Shown here piece after piece: positions 7,215 to 15,242 of a stretch of DNA of 64,000 bases. The notes beneath the pieces were generated by a model. That model made no database searches, had not been told where the DNA came from, and saw nothing but the letters and a program-made list of their open reading frames with translations. Every line of letters begins with the position of its first letter. Positions within the stretch are counted from its first letter, which is position 1. The position numbers were made by a program, and so were the translations under genes. Source of the stretch: Lachnospiraceae bacterium AC3007 (lineage in GTDB: Bacteria; Bacillota; Clostridia; Lachnospirales; Lachnospiraceae); the NCBI GenBank assembly GCA_000621405.1, contig JHYK01000005.1, forward strand, positions 124,001-188,000. Reading direction: 5' to 3'.

Positions 7215-8093
7215 ATGCATTTTGTTGATGCAAAAGGAATCCTTACAAGCCATGGAGGATATTATGGAATAAATATTTACCGGGGATGCTCTCACGGCTG
7301 CATTTACTGTGACAGTAGGAGCAGGTGTTATCAGTTCACGCATCCTTTTGAAGATATTGAGGTAAAACAGAATGCGCCTGAGCTTCTTGATGCGGCACTT
7401 AAGTCTAAAAGAAAAAAGTGTATGATCGGAACAGGCGCGATGTCGGATCCGTATATGCATTGTGAAGAAAACTTAAGGCTGACAAGACGGTGCCTGGAGA
7501 TCATCCTGAAAAATGGTTTTGGCGTTGCTATTCAGACAAAATCAGACCGTATCCTTCGGGATATAGACCTTCTCTCCGAAATCAACCGTTCAGCAAAATG
7601 CGTGGTGCAGATGACGCTTACAACTTATGACGATGGTCTGTGCCGGTTATTGGAGCCAAATGTATGCAATACAAAGCGACGGATTGAAGTGCTGGAAGAG
7701 ATGCAGAAAAGAGGTATACCAACGGTCGTATGGGTCACGCCGATTCTTCCTTTTATCAATGATACGAAAGAAAACATTTCCTCAATTCTGAATGAGTGCG
7801 TACGAGTGGGCGTAAAAGGTGTTATAGATTTTGGTATGGGACTGACGCTTCGGGAAGGAGACAGGGAATACTATTATGCCGCGCTTGACAGACATTTTCC
7901 GGGAATGAAAGAGCGCTACATCAAATGGTATGGGAATGCGTATGAGCTTCCAAGTCCTAATGCAAAAGAATTGACAGGGCTGCTTCGGAGAATCTGTAAG
8001 GACAATGGAATCCTGTCAAGACCGGAGGATTGTTTCAGGTATATGAACGACCTGCCGGAAAAATACTCGCAGATGAGTATATTTGACCTGTAG
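7215..8093 (+). CDS. Radical SAM protein of the spore-photoproduct-lyase-like (COG1533) family
   Basis: 292 aa. The [4Fe-4S] motif RGCSHGCIYCDSRS (CxxxCxxC) lies at residues about 25-38, followed by a TIM-barrel-like region with GTGAMSDPYMHCE and TKSDRILRDIDLL. COG1533 proteins resemble spore photoproduct lyase, but most have unknown substrates. The product is full-length for this family. There is no operon partner: flanks are 93 and 188 nt, and the downstream gap holds a TetR-type promoter for the next gene. Confidence 0.88.
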   Translation: MHFVDAKGILTSHGGYYGINIYRGCSHGCIYCDSRSRCYQFTHPFEDIEVKQNAPELLDAALKSKRKKCMIGTGAMSDPYMHCEENLRLTRRCLEIILKNGFGVAIQTKSDRILRDIDLLSEINRSAKCVVQMTLTTYDDGLCRLLEPNVCNTKRRIEVLEEMQKRGIPTVVWVTPILPFINDTKENISSILNECVRVGVKGVIDFGMGLTLREGDREYYYAALDRHFPGMKERYIKWYGNAYELPSPNAKELTGLLRRICKDNGILSRPEDCFRYMNDLPEKYSQMSIFDL

Positions 8094-8122
8094 TTTAGCA
8101 CCGATCGAAACCTACTTCATAC

Positions 8123-8170
8123 TTGACAAGCTAACAATCCTTAGCTATAGTATGGCTAATGTTAATTAGC
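8123..8170 (+). promoter_or_regulatory. TetR-type double-dyad promoter, site A
   Basis: -35 TTGACA (8123-8128), a 17-bp spacer filled by dyad GCTAA-N6-TTAGC (8130-8145), -10 TATAGT (8146-8151), then a second dyad GCTAATGTTAATTAGC (8155-8170) over the start of transcription. It drives the CAT-like gene through a roughly 110-nt leader. It is nearly identical to site C at 18738. Confidence 0.85.
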
Positions 8171-8281
8171 AAACCGGGGGCCTGTGAAGGGAGATTGAAT
8201 CTTTTAACGATGAAGGCGAATGTGAGATTTTGTATTATAGATAGTTTCCGGTTTTGACGAAGGCGATGAAAATAGAGAATA

Positions 8282-8944
8282 ATGTGTGAAGAGCGTATGG
8301 ATATGAATTATAAGGTTGTTGATAAAGAAAAATATTACAGAAACGGAGTATTCCGTCATTTTACAGAGGACTGCAAATGTTCCACTTCTATGACCGCGAG
8401 AATAGATGTCACAGATCTGGTGGAACATTCCAGGAAGACAGGCACTAAGTTCTATATCAATTTTCTGTATGTGCTATCAAAGGTGCTGAACTCACGGGAC
8501 GACTACAAGATGGGATATCTCTGGCAGTCGGAGGAACTGATCTGTTATGACAGCATAAATCCGATCCAGTACGTTTTCCATGAAGACACGGAAACCTGCA
8601 CGCCGGTCTATACGACATATTATGAAGACTATGAAGTGTTTTACCGGAATGCTCTAAATGATGTGGAGAATGCAAAGCAAACAAGGGAATACGGGCTGGA
8701 TATGATGAATCATCCGAACTGGTTTGATGCATCATACATATCATGGCTGTCTTATGATTCATTAAATGTTGAGCTGCCGGATGGATTCCTTCACTTTGCC
8801 CCGATCATTAACTGGGGTAAATACAGGGAGGAAAATGGCAGACTGATGATGCCTGTGAGCGTCCGTCTGAATCATGCCATAGCTGATGGTTTTCTTGTGG
8901 CGAATGTTTACAGGCTGTTAGAAAAAGAAATTAAGGGGAAATAA
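8282..8944 (+). CDS. Chloramphenicol acetyltransferase-like protein (CAT family)
   Basis: 220 aa, the normal CAT subunit length. The active-site segment near residues 196-203 reads NHAIADGF, corresponding to the HHxxxDG motif, with one of the two His replaced by Asn and the catalytic-position His kept. The N-terminal YYRNGVFRHFTEDCKCSTSM and the NPIQYVFHEDTETCTPVYT region fit type A CATs. Many chromosomal relatives acetylate unknown substrates rather than chloramphenicol. ATGs at 8297 and 8303 are alternative starts. The next gene begins 2 nt after its stop. Confidence 0.85.
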   Translation: MCEERMDMNYKVVDKEKYYRNGVFRHFTEDCKCSTSMTARIDVTDLVEHSRKTGTKFYINFLYVLSKVLNSRDDYKMGYLWQSEELICYDSINPIQYVFHEDTETCTPVYTTYYEDYEVFYRNALNDVENAKQTREYGLDMMNHPNWFDASYISWLSYDSLNVELPDGFLHFAPIINWGKYREENGRLMMPVSVRLNHAIADGFLVANVYRLLEKEIKGK

Positions 8945-8946
8945 CA

Positions 8947-9315
8947 ATGCTGTTTAAGGGGATCGGCAGGACTTTTTCCACGGAAAACGATCAGCAATAT
9001 GAAACGATTGGTGCATTCTGGGATGAGCTTGCGGCGAAGTATGGCCGGGTGAACCTGCAGGGACTTGGTTATGGCTGGAAGGAGCGATCCATTGAATATG
9101 TTATTGGCTTGATCGATGGGGATATCGGCGGAGCGGATCGGACGGTGACTTTGCCGGATATGGGCTGGGTTACGGTTCAGGGACGGACAGCGGATCTTGG
9201 AAAGATATATGAAAAGATATATCAGGAAGGCAGATTGGACTATGAGATCGAGCGCTTTACCGACAGTGGTGACTGTGAGATCATGTATTGCCGATCAGCC
9301 GAACGGGACAAGTAA
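8947..9315 (+). CDS. GyrI-like small-molecule-binding protein
   Basis: 122 aa matching a stand-alone GyrI/effector-binding fold: an initial IGRTFSTEN strand, FWDELAAKYGRVN, then the paired strand MGWVTVQGRTADLGKIYEKI and a final ESCD-like end with DCEIMYC. Such domains bind hydrophobic cations or drugs. It is cotranscribed with the CAT-like gene (2-nt gap) and so lies under TetR-type site A. Together they look like a small xenobiotic-response cassette, by inference. Confidence 0.65.
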   Translation: MLFKGIGRTFSTENDQQYETIGAFWDELAAKYGRVNLQGLGYGWKERSIEYVIGLIDGDIGGADRTVTLPDMGWVTVQGRTADLGKIYEKIYQEGRLDYEIERFTDSGDCEIMYCRSAERDK

Positions 9316-9330
9316 GGAGGCCTGAAAGGG

Positions 9331-9756
9331 ATGTTCATTGCGGATATGATTGCCCCATGCGGACTGGACTGCAGCATCTGAAAGCGTGCACTGGCTGAGA
9401 CCGGCCGCTGTGACGGATGCCGTAGCCCAAACGACAACAAGCCGGAGTTTTGCTCAGAGAAATGCGGCATCATTCTGTGCGAAAAGAGAAAGTCGTATGG
9501 GTATTCGTTCTGCGATGAGTGCCCGGATTTTCCCTGCGCCGACGTCATGGAAAAGGAGACCCGGTACGGATCGCAGTATCCACTCCGCGAATCCCCTCTG
9601 GAGAATCTGCGGTTCATCCGGGAGGCGGGGATGACCGCTTTTCTGGAGCGAGAACGGAAGCAGTGGACCTGTTCTGATTGCGGAGGCGTCATCTGTGTCC
9701 ACACAGGTGTGTGCGGCGGTTGTGGCCGGCAGTACGATGGTTCAATGGAGACATGA
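9331..9756 (+). pseudogene. DUF3795 protein interrupted by one in-frame UGA at a conserved Cys position
   Basis: From ATG 9331 the frame reads MFIADMIAPCGLDCSI, then TGA (9379-9381), then KRALAETGRCDGCRSPNDNK and on through 120 further codons to TGA 9754-9756 without another break. Aligned to the intact DUF3795 gene at 18805 (CGLDCEACEARLA), the UGA falls exactly on the third cysteine. The rest is intact and cysteine-rich (CSEKCG, CDECPDFPC, CSDCGG, CGGCGR). G+C is visibly higher than in neighbours, a sign of transfer. The simplest reading is a nonsense mutation; recoding is discussed as a finding. GGAGG lies at 9316-9320. Confidence 0.7.
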
Positions 9757-9795
9757 TGCAAAGATAGAGATAAGAATGAGAATTATCATCAGCGT

Positions 9796-9835
9796 AAAGC
9801 AGCTTCAGATATGTGTAATAACGTGGCTGCTTTTT
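9796..9835 (+). terminator. Probable terminator
   Basis: The stem AAAGCAGC (9796-9803) pairs with GCTGCTTT (9826-9833) and runs into TTTTTATTT. The loop is large (22 nt), so confidence is moderate. It lies 40 nt after the DUF3795 frame. Confidence 0.6.
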
Positions 9836-9892
9836 ATTTGATTGTAGATAGATGATCAAAAAGACGTAGATTTTAGATGAGAGGCATAACAT

Positions 9893-10774
9893 TTGAATAA
9901 TTATACGATTTTTGGAAGCAAAACTGTTGATATTGTAATAGAAATGGGACTTGGGGCATGTATAGCTGAGTGGGAATCGCTTGCAAGAGAGCTCGGTAAA
10001 AATCACGGCGTGCTTGTCTATGAAAGGGCCGGTATCAATCACAGCGACAAGAGTGATGAAGAAAGAACCCCAACGAATATTGCTGAAGAGTTAAAGAGGC
10101 TCATAGATGAAATTCCGCATGATGAAAAGATAGCGATAATAGGACATTCGCAGGGCGGAATGTATGCCAGTGAATTCTGCGGCATCTATCCGGAGATAGT
10201 AAAGGGTCTGATTCTCCTGGATCCATTATCTATAGAGGATAACAGATTTAAAATGGAGTTAACTGCCAGGGAGTTAAAAAAATCCGGAACAGATAAGAGT
10301 AAAAACTTCATAATATTAGAAATACTTGCAAGGCTTGGCCTGAAGGGTGTTGTAAAGAAAGTAATGAGCCAGGCTCCGCCGTTTTATTATGCCGGTTTTT
10401 CTGAGGAGCAAAAAGAGGATATCCTGAATTCACTTGTAAATATTACGCATCTGAATACTTGCAGGGAAGAGTATAGGTTAGCACACGATGATGAAGCTTT
10501 AAGAAATATGGTATCAAAGGATAAATATCCGGATATTCCGATCATTCTTGTAACTCATTCATCTGAGGAAGCAATCCAGGAAAATATGGAATTTGGCAGA
10601 AACAGCCGCTCTTTTGCTGTAAGGATCGAGCAATTATGGCAGGAGATCATGAAAGTGTATTTAGATTATTCAGAGAGAGCAATATGGATGCAGGCAAAGA
10701 AAAGCACGCATTATATTCATTTAACGGAACCGGAATTAATTATAGAGAGCGTGAATAATCTTTGCTCTCAGTAA
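9893..10774 (+). CDS. Alpha/beta-fold hydrolase
   Basis: 293 aa. The nucleophile elbow GHSQGG lies near residue 85, after VYERAGINHSDKS. A cap-like helical insert follows, then a late Asp region (IPIILVTHSSEE) and a candidate catalytic His in KKSTHYIHLTEPELI near residue 275. The substrate cannot be predicted. The start appears to be TTG 9893 with GAGAGG about 9 nt upstream; no ATG lies near. The first copy of the ACCGTCCCC repeat begins on its stop codon. Confidence 0.85.
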   Translation: MNNYTIFGSKTVDIVIEMGLGACIAEWESLARELGKNHGVLVYERAGINHSDKSDEERTPTNIAEELKRLIDEIPHDEKIAIIGHSQGGMYASEFCGIYPEIVKGLILLDPLSIEDNRFKMELTARELKKSGTDKSKNFIILEILARLGLKGVVKKVMSQAPPFYYAGFSEEQKEDILNSLVNITHLNTCREEYRLAHDDEALRNMVSKDKYPDIPIILVTHSSEEAIQENMEFGRNSRSFAVRIEQLWQEIMKVYLDYSERAIWMQAKKSTHYIHLTEPELIIESVNNLCSQ

Positions 10775-10839
10775 GTCAATGAGAACCGTCCCCCATGTCA
10801 CCTATTAATAAGTCAATCAGAACCGTCCCCGCTGACTTA
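10773..10839. repeat. Two ACCGTCCCC-type REP copies in direct orientation
   Basis: AAGTCAATGAGAACCGTCCCC starts at 10773 (degenerate right end) and AAGTCAATCAGAACCGTCCCC at 10810, closing with GCTGACTTA. Each unit has complementary ends (AAGTCA...TGACTT), so it can form a hairpin. Other copies are at 17835, 18664, 18707, 20003, 22367 and 24982. Confidence 0.8.
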
Positions 10840-11009
10840 CGAATGTAATTGTTGTAAGGCCTTTTGACGATGGAACCTTCAAAATACTGTCAAATGATGT
10901 TACGGAGCAGGAACTAAGGTTGCCGCCAGTGGCTTATGTTGATACGGAGGGTGTCCCACAAAGTGGAGAACGAAACTCTGCTGACCTTATTCTTTGCTTG
11001 ACGGGCTAA
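10836..11009 (+). pseudogene. C-terminal fragment of an unidentified protein
   Basis: Beginning at the edge of the REP copy, the frame runs NVIVVRPFDDGTFKILSNDV, TEQELRLPPVAYVDTEG and ends ...ILCLTG with TAA at 11007-11009. No start is present, so the 5' part was lost, probably when the repeat arrived. Its stop codon lies within the dyad of TetR-type site B. Family not recognised. Confidence 0.5.
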
Positions 11010-11045
11010 TAAATGTTAGCTATACTTTAGCTAATATTTGTTAGC
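10998..11045 (+). promoter_or_regulatory. TetR-type double-dyad promoter, site B
   Basis: -35 TTGACG (10998-11003), dyad GCTAATAAATGTTAGC (11005-11020) in a 17-bp spacer, -10 TATACT (11021-11026), second dyad GCTAATATTTGTTAGC (11030-11045). The RmlC-like gene starts 46 nt further on. Confidence 0.85.
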
Positions 11046-11091
11046 AGATTGAAGTGAGTCTTGTCCTGTTGACGGAGGATACGGTGGATAT

Positions 11092-11622
11092 ATGGTGATA
11101 AAAGAAATATTTGGAAAAGTATATATATACCGGCTTCATGCACGTGTTGATAACCGTGGATCTTTGACATATGTTTTTGATGAAAACATTGATGATTTCA
11201 AAGCCATGGAGACAAGAATTTACAGCATGCCTGAAGAAAGCACTTTTTTTGGAATACACTACAGAGATGAAAGTGACCCTATGACGAAGTTTGTGACAGT
11301 CATAAAGGGCAGAGGGTTGGATTACGTTATTGATCTGAGAAAAGAATCGCCAACCTATCTTCAATGGGAATCAATTGAACTATCAGAAGAAAATGCCTTT
11401 GCAGTACTGGTTCCTGCAGGTTTTGGTCACGCTTTTATTTCATTGCAGAATAATACGATACAGCTTTACTCCGTGGACAGAATTGGCGACGATGCTCATT
11501 CAAAACATATAAATTACAAGGATTCAAAAATCGGTCTTAAACTGCCCGTACCCATTTCCGAAATTTCAGAATATGATTTATCAGCCCCTTTTGTTTCAGA
11601 AAGCGTAAAAGAAACCTTGTGA
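11092..11622 (+). CDS. RmlC-like cupin (dTDP-4-keto-sugar 3,5-epimerase family)
   Basis: 176 aa. The RmlC signature blocks are present: DNRGSLTYVF near residue 20, FGIHYRDESDPMTKFV (His 58 position, then Lys), VIDLRKESPTYLQWES, and the second His in VPAGFGHAFISL near residue 106. RmlC-type enzymes epimerise C3/C5 of dTDP-4-keto-6-deoxyglucose. There are no other deoxysugar genes nearby, so it may act on a diffusible or different substrate. The double-dyad promoter places it in the TetR-type set. Confidence 0.82.
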   Translation: MVIKEIFGKVYIYRLHARVDNRGSLTYVFDENIDDFKAMETRIYSMPEESTFFGIHYRDESDPMTKFVTVIKGRGLDYVIDLRKESPTYLQWESIELSEENAFAVLVPAGFGHAFISLQNNTIQLYSVDRIGDDAHSKHINYKDSKIGLKLPVPISEISEYDLSAPFVSESVKETL

Positions 11623-11777
11623 TCGCTTTAGTGTTTTTTGTTTTGTTTGTAATGTCGGATAAACCGGAGTTTTCAAATACAATCATAAACAATGAAGGCT
11701 TATGGGAACGGCTGAATCTGATATTTATGTATGCACCGCTTCTGGTGGTTTCAATCAGACAGATTATAAAGGGATGA
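11622..11777 (+). pseudogene. C-terminal fragment of a small integral membrane protein
   Basis: The frame overlaps the RmlC-like stop by one base and reads IALVFFVLFVMSDKPEFSNT, then ERLNLIFMYAPLLVVSIRQI and a stop at 11775-11777. It holds two hydrophobic helices and no start with a ribosome site. The layout (helix, polar loop with ERL, helix) fits the tail of a DUF998-type membrane protein, but the assignment is weak. Confidence 0.4.
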
Positions 11778-11828
11778 TTGACTCGGCGGACGGACACGAT
11801 AGTAAAGAAAACCGGAATAAACTTAATA

Positions 11829-12731
11829 TTACTTGCAATCACAGTGCTCGAACCTAAATGTTGATGGAGTGTAGCCGTATTTCTTCAGAAAGCATCGGTT
11901 AAAATAGCTGATATCATTAAACCCGCATGAATAAGCTATTTCAGATATTGATGAGTCGGGGTATAACAATAGTTCTTCCAGGATCTGTTCCAGACGATAC
12001 TGAAGAACATACTGAATCGGCGTGGTATGAAGAATGTCGTGATATAGCCTTAAAAGAGTACTTACACTTATGTCTGCAGATGCAGCAATACTATCGATCG
12101 TGAGCTGCTCTCGATAATGTGTTTCTATATAATAAAGAGTTTTCTTAATCCGTAGTTCATCCCTTTGCGTTTTAGATGTGAAAGGATGTTCTGTTTCTGC
12201 ATCGATATTATGGGTGATCAGAGAAAAAATCCGACTTAATGCGAAACGGACTGTAAGGGCATAATCCGTTTTCTCTTTGGCCCCGGAAATCCAGGCCTTT
12301 TCAGCCAGTGAGAGGGCTTCCTTCTGCCAAGGAGTCTTCGGCGACAGCTTGATGAAGGGCAGTTTTTGGTGTGAGAGTATTGGTGAAACATATTTATTCC
12401 ATATGATATCGTCAGGTGATGCGATTACACGAGGGCTGAAGACCATGCAATGCTGCCATCCGGTCTTCGAAAGAAGCTCTGCTGAATGAAGGATTCCGCT
12501 GTTTGCAAAATACCCTTCTCCGGCTTTCAGATTAAGCTCACATCCTGCAATAAAAACATTCGTTTCGCCAGACAGGATCACTGCGAGCTCCAGCTCGTCG
12601 TGCCAGTGCCAGGGAACCCTGACTTTAGTGAGATCATCGTCAAAGAAGGCAATTGGAAAATCAGGTGTTCCATACGTGAGCAATTCTTTTCCGGTTTCAT
12701 CAGTTTTGTCGGTAGAGTATGAAAGTCCCAT
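11829..12731 (-). CDS. AraC-family regulator with cupin sensor domain
   Basis: 300 aa. The N-terminal cupin (VPWHWHDELELAVILSGETN, residues about 38-57) is followed by a two-helix-turn-helix AraC domain (about 195-295) with DISVSTLLRLYHDILHTTP and the second-helix signature IAYSCGFNDISYFNRCFLKK. It is divergent from the MFS gene at 12853 across a 121-bp gap, the classical arrangement for a regulator of a neighbouring exporter or importer. The ligand is probably a sugar-like or amphipathic small molecule, by family only. Confidence 0.92.
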   Translation of the reverse strand: MGLSYSTDKTDETGKELLTYGTPDFPIAFFDDDLTKVRVPWHWHDELELAVILSGETNVFIAGCELNLKAGEGYFANSGILHSAELLSKTGWQHCMVFSPRVIASPDDIIWNKYVSPILSHQKLPFIKLSPKTPWQKEALSLAEKAWISGAKEKTDYALTVRFALSRIFSLITHNIDAETEHPFTSKTQRDELRIKKTLYYIETHYREQLTIDSIAASADISVSTLLRLYHDILHTTPIQYVLQYRLEQILEELLLYPDSSISEIAYSCGFNDISYFNRCFLKKYGYTPSTFRFEHCDCK

Positions 12732-12852
12732 GAAAGCCCCTTTGAAGATATTGTCTCATAATTTATCTGATTATATGCGATTTTATTCTATATGTAAACA
12801 TAGATTGAGCGATATACTCCTATAGAACACGTGATCATTGGAGGTTAACGCT

Positions 12853-14013
12853 ATGTATTCTCTATTACTTGCTGTAATATATCTGATTTTTATGAGCCTG
12901 GGATTGCCGGATTCACTTCTCGGCTCCGGGTGGCCTACGATGCAAGTGGCTTTCAAAGTTCCCTCGTCCTATGCAGGGTATGTTTCGATGGCAATATCGT
13001 TTATGACGATAATATCGGCTCTGATAAGTCCGCGAATGATAAGAAAATTTCATACAAAGTGGATCGTGATTGTATCCATCCTGCTGACGGTGCTTGGCCT
13101 TTTTGGTTTTTCGTTCTCGACATCTTATGCGATGCTGTTCCTGTTCGTGATACCTTATGGCCTCGGCGCCGGTGCTATTGATGCATCCGTAAACCACTAC
13201 GTGGCTAACAACTACTCAGGTTCGGTTATGAATTTCCTTCATTGCTTTTATGGGGTAGGTGCTGTTATCAGCCCGAACATTATGGCTTTGGCATTAAGTA
13301 AAGCAAGGTGGAATGAGGGGTACAGATGGACGGCATATATACAGATGGGAATATTGCTTGTATGTATCCTGTCACTGCCACTTTGGAAAATGAATGAGAA
13401 TAATATGGATACTGAGGATGAGGCCGGTGCTGGTATAAGGGAAACACTGAAGGTACCTGGGGTGGTTCTGACACTGATCGCATTCTTTGCATACTGCTCG
13501 GGGGAATGCACCTGTTTCCTATGGACATCGAGTTATTTTGCAGGAAATAAGGAAGGACTTTCTGACGGACTGATAGCTTCATTCGGATCGCTGATATTCG
13601 GCGGACTGATGCTTGGCAGGCTAATCTCGGGATTTATATCAAATAAGCTTGGGGACAGGCTGCTCATTAGGATAGGTATCACCGTGGAGCTTATCGGTAT
13701 TATTATGATCATGCTTCCTATCAGTAATTATCTGCCTGCGGCGATCGGTTTTGTGATCATTGGAACCGGTATGGGCCCCGTATATCCTGCCATACAGCAT
13801 ATGGCTCCGACCAACTTCGGAAAAAAGTACAGCGCGGCTGTAATCGGACTGCAGATGGCTTCTGCCTATGTTGGAAGTACCTTAATGCCGGTGTTTTTTG
13901 GAATCCTGCAGCAGACTATCGGGATCGGAATCATGCCGATGTATCTTCTGATCTTTGCGGTTCTCAATATCGGATTGTTGGAGAGAACATACGTTGTTCT
14001 GAGAAAAGAGTGA
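12853..14013 (+). CDS. Major facilitator superfamily transporter
   Basis: 386 aa with 12 hydrophobic segments in two halves and a central charged loop at about residues 185-200 (KMNENNMDTEDEAG). It resembles the FucP/YcxA-type MFS proteins with GxGLGAGAIDASVNHYVANN near TM4, a motif frequent in sugar or drug transporters. ATG 12853 has GGAGG at 12840-12844; the TTG at 12838 overlaps that site and is unlikely. Divergent AraC regulator upstream. Confidence 0.88.
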   Translation: MYSLLLAVIYLIFMSLGLPDSLLGSGWPTMQVAFKVPSSYAGYVSMAISFMTIISALISPRMIRKFHTKWIVIVSILLTVLGLFGFSFSTSYAMLFLFVIPYGLGAGAIDASVNHYVANNYSGSVMNFLHCFYGVGAVISPNIMALALSKARWNEGYRWTAYIQMGILLVCILSLPLWKMNENNMDTEDEAGAGIRETLKVPGVVLTLIAFFAYCSGECTCFLWTSSYFAGNKEGLSDGLIASFGSLIFGGLMLGRLISGFISNKLGDRLLIRIGITVELIGIIMIMLPISNYLPAAIGFVIIGTGMGPVYPAIQHMAPTNFGKKYSAAVIGLQMASAYVGSTLMPVFFGILQQTIGIGIMPMYLLIFAVLNIGLLERTYVVLRKE

Positions 14014-14024
14014 TTGTACTTTAC

Positions 14025-14075
14025 GGAATACATCGAAAAGCATTTACACATTTTTGCAAGGTATGCATAAGAGAG
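14025..14075 (+). pseudogene. 3' remnant of a second TetR gene
   Basis: GGAATACATCGAAAAGCATT and the following CACATTTTTGCAAGGTATGC match the last ~50 nt of the TetR gene at about 24769-24818 almost base for base (EYIEKHLRHF...), with a one-base loss causing a frameshift. It shows that the TetR gene or its 3' end was once duplicated here. Confidence 0.7.
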
Positions 14076-14189
14076 GATTGACCGTATGGAAATGATAGTA
14101 GGACATATTTGAACAGGAAATGACAGGATTAACCCTTACTGATCAGATATATTGATTGTGTCAGGGGAACGGAGTGGAGACCGGATAAG

Positions 14190-15083
14190 ATGGAGTGGCT
14201 TACATGCATTCGTACGGCAATTGATTACATGGAAGAGCATCTGAAAGACAACATCAGTGCGCAGGATGTGGCAGATCAGGTGTATCTGTCACCGTTTTTT
14301 CTTCAGAGGGGATTCTCCCTGATGACCGGATATGGGATCGGGGAGTATATCAGAAACCGCAGGCTGTATCAGGCTGCATTGGATCTGAAGGATACGGATG
14401 ATAAGGTGATCGATATTGCCTACGCCTATTGCTATGAAACGCCTGAGAGCTTTACAAAGGCATTCTCCCGCTTTCACGGTGTGACACCGTCACAGGTGCG
14501 AAGCGGTGCTCCGGTGAGGACGTTCCTTCCGCTGACAGTAAAATTACAAGTTCAAGGAGGCGATCAAATGAATTGCAAAATTACAAAAATGTTCCGGTTT
14601 AAGGTTATCGGTTTTCAAAAGGAATTTGATAACGATACAGCTTATCAGGAAATCCCGAAGTTTTGGGACGAGATCTGCGAAAAGTATGCAGCAAATGTTT
14701 ATGCCGGGAATGCTCCGTCAAATCCTTATGAGAAGGCTATCGTGGAGAACTGCATCGGGGAGTACGGTGTCTGCATCGACGATATCGGAGAGGGAAGGTT
14801 CCGTTATCTTGTGGCCGGTAAGTATGCCGGAGGGGAAGTTCCTGAAGGAATGGTGCTCTATGAGTTCCCGCAAGGTGACTGGGCAGTGTTCGACTGTATC
14901 GGTCCGATACCGGAGGCGCTGCAGAGCCTGAACACGCAGATTTTCAAAGAGTGGCTTCCGGGTAATCCGGACTATGAACTTTGCGGGAATGCATCTGCAG
15001 AGTGGTATGACTGTGTAAATGGAGAAAAAACGGATAAGGATTACCACAGTGCGATCTGGATACCGGTGAAGAAGAAAGACTGA
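14190..15083 (+). CDS. AraC-family regulator with C-terminal GyrI-like domain (Rob/SoxS-like architecture)
   Basis: 297 aa. Residues 5-105 are the AraC DNA-binding pair (IDYMEEHLKDNISAQDVADQ and IAYAYCYETPESFTKAFSRF). Residues 128-297 form a GyrI-like effector domain starting MNCKITKMFRFKVIGFQKEF and ending DKDYHSAIWIPVKKKD. This layout is common in sensors of cationic drugs or bile-like compounds. An internal ribosome site GGAGGCGATC precedes Met at about 14569, so a free effector domain might also be made. Monocistronic. Confidence 0.9.
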   Translation: MEWLTCIRTAIDYMEEHLKDNISAQDVADQVYLSPFFLQRGFSLMTGYGIGEYIRNRRLYQAALDLKDTDDKVIDIAYAYCYETPESFTKAFSRFHGVTPSQVRSGAPVRTFLPLTVKLQVQGGDQMNCKITKMFRFKVIGFQKEFDNDTAYQEIPKFWDEICEKYAANVYAGNAPSNPYEKAIVENCIGEYGVCIDDIGEGRFRYLVAGKYAGGEVPEGMVLYEFPQGDWAVFDCIGPIPEALQSLNTQIFKEWLPGNPDYELCGNASAEWYDCVNGEKTDKDYHSAIWIPVKKKD

Positions 15084-15177
15084 TACAACAGAGAGCATTG
15101 TCCGGAAAAGAAGGAGCGGGCGACCGGTTCTTCTTTTCATGATAGTAAGTCACCGGTGACCTAAAATTTTTTTCTGC

Positions 15178-15203
15178 TATAATAAACATGACATACTGTT
15201 GTC
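15178..15203 (+). promoter_or_regulatory. -10 box and GACA-N6-TGTC dyad ahead of the WYL operon
   Basis: TATAAT (15178-15183) is followed by the inverted repeat GACATACTGTTGTC (15190-15203), about where transcription should begin. No good -35 is seen; a TCACCGGTGA palindrome lies at 15150-15159. Consistent with autoregulation by the WYL protein. Confidence 0.5.
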
Positions 15204-15242
15204 TTGTTTAGGGTGATATGATCGTTTCGGAGTGTGAGAGAT

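Noticed and set aside
9382-9416. Hairpin after the DUF3795 UGA as a bacterial SECIS
   Set aside because: The apical loop begins about 14 nt after UGA and has no clear GU signature. Kept only as a weak point within the finding.
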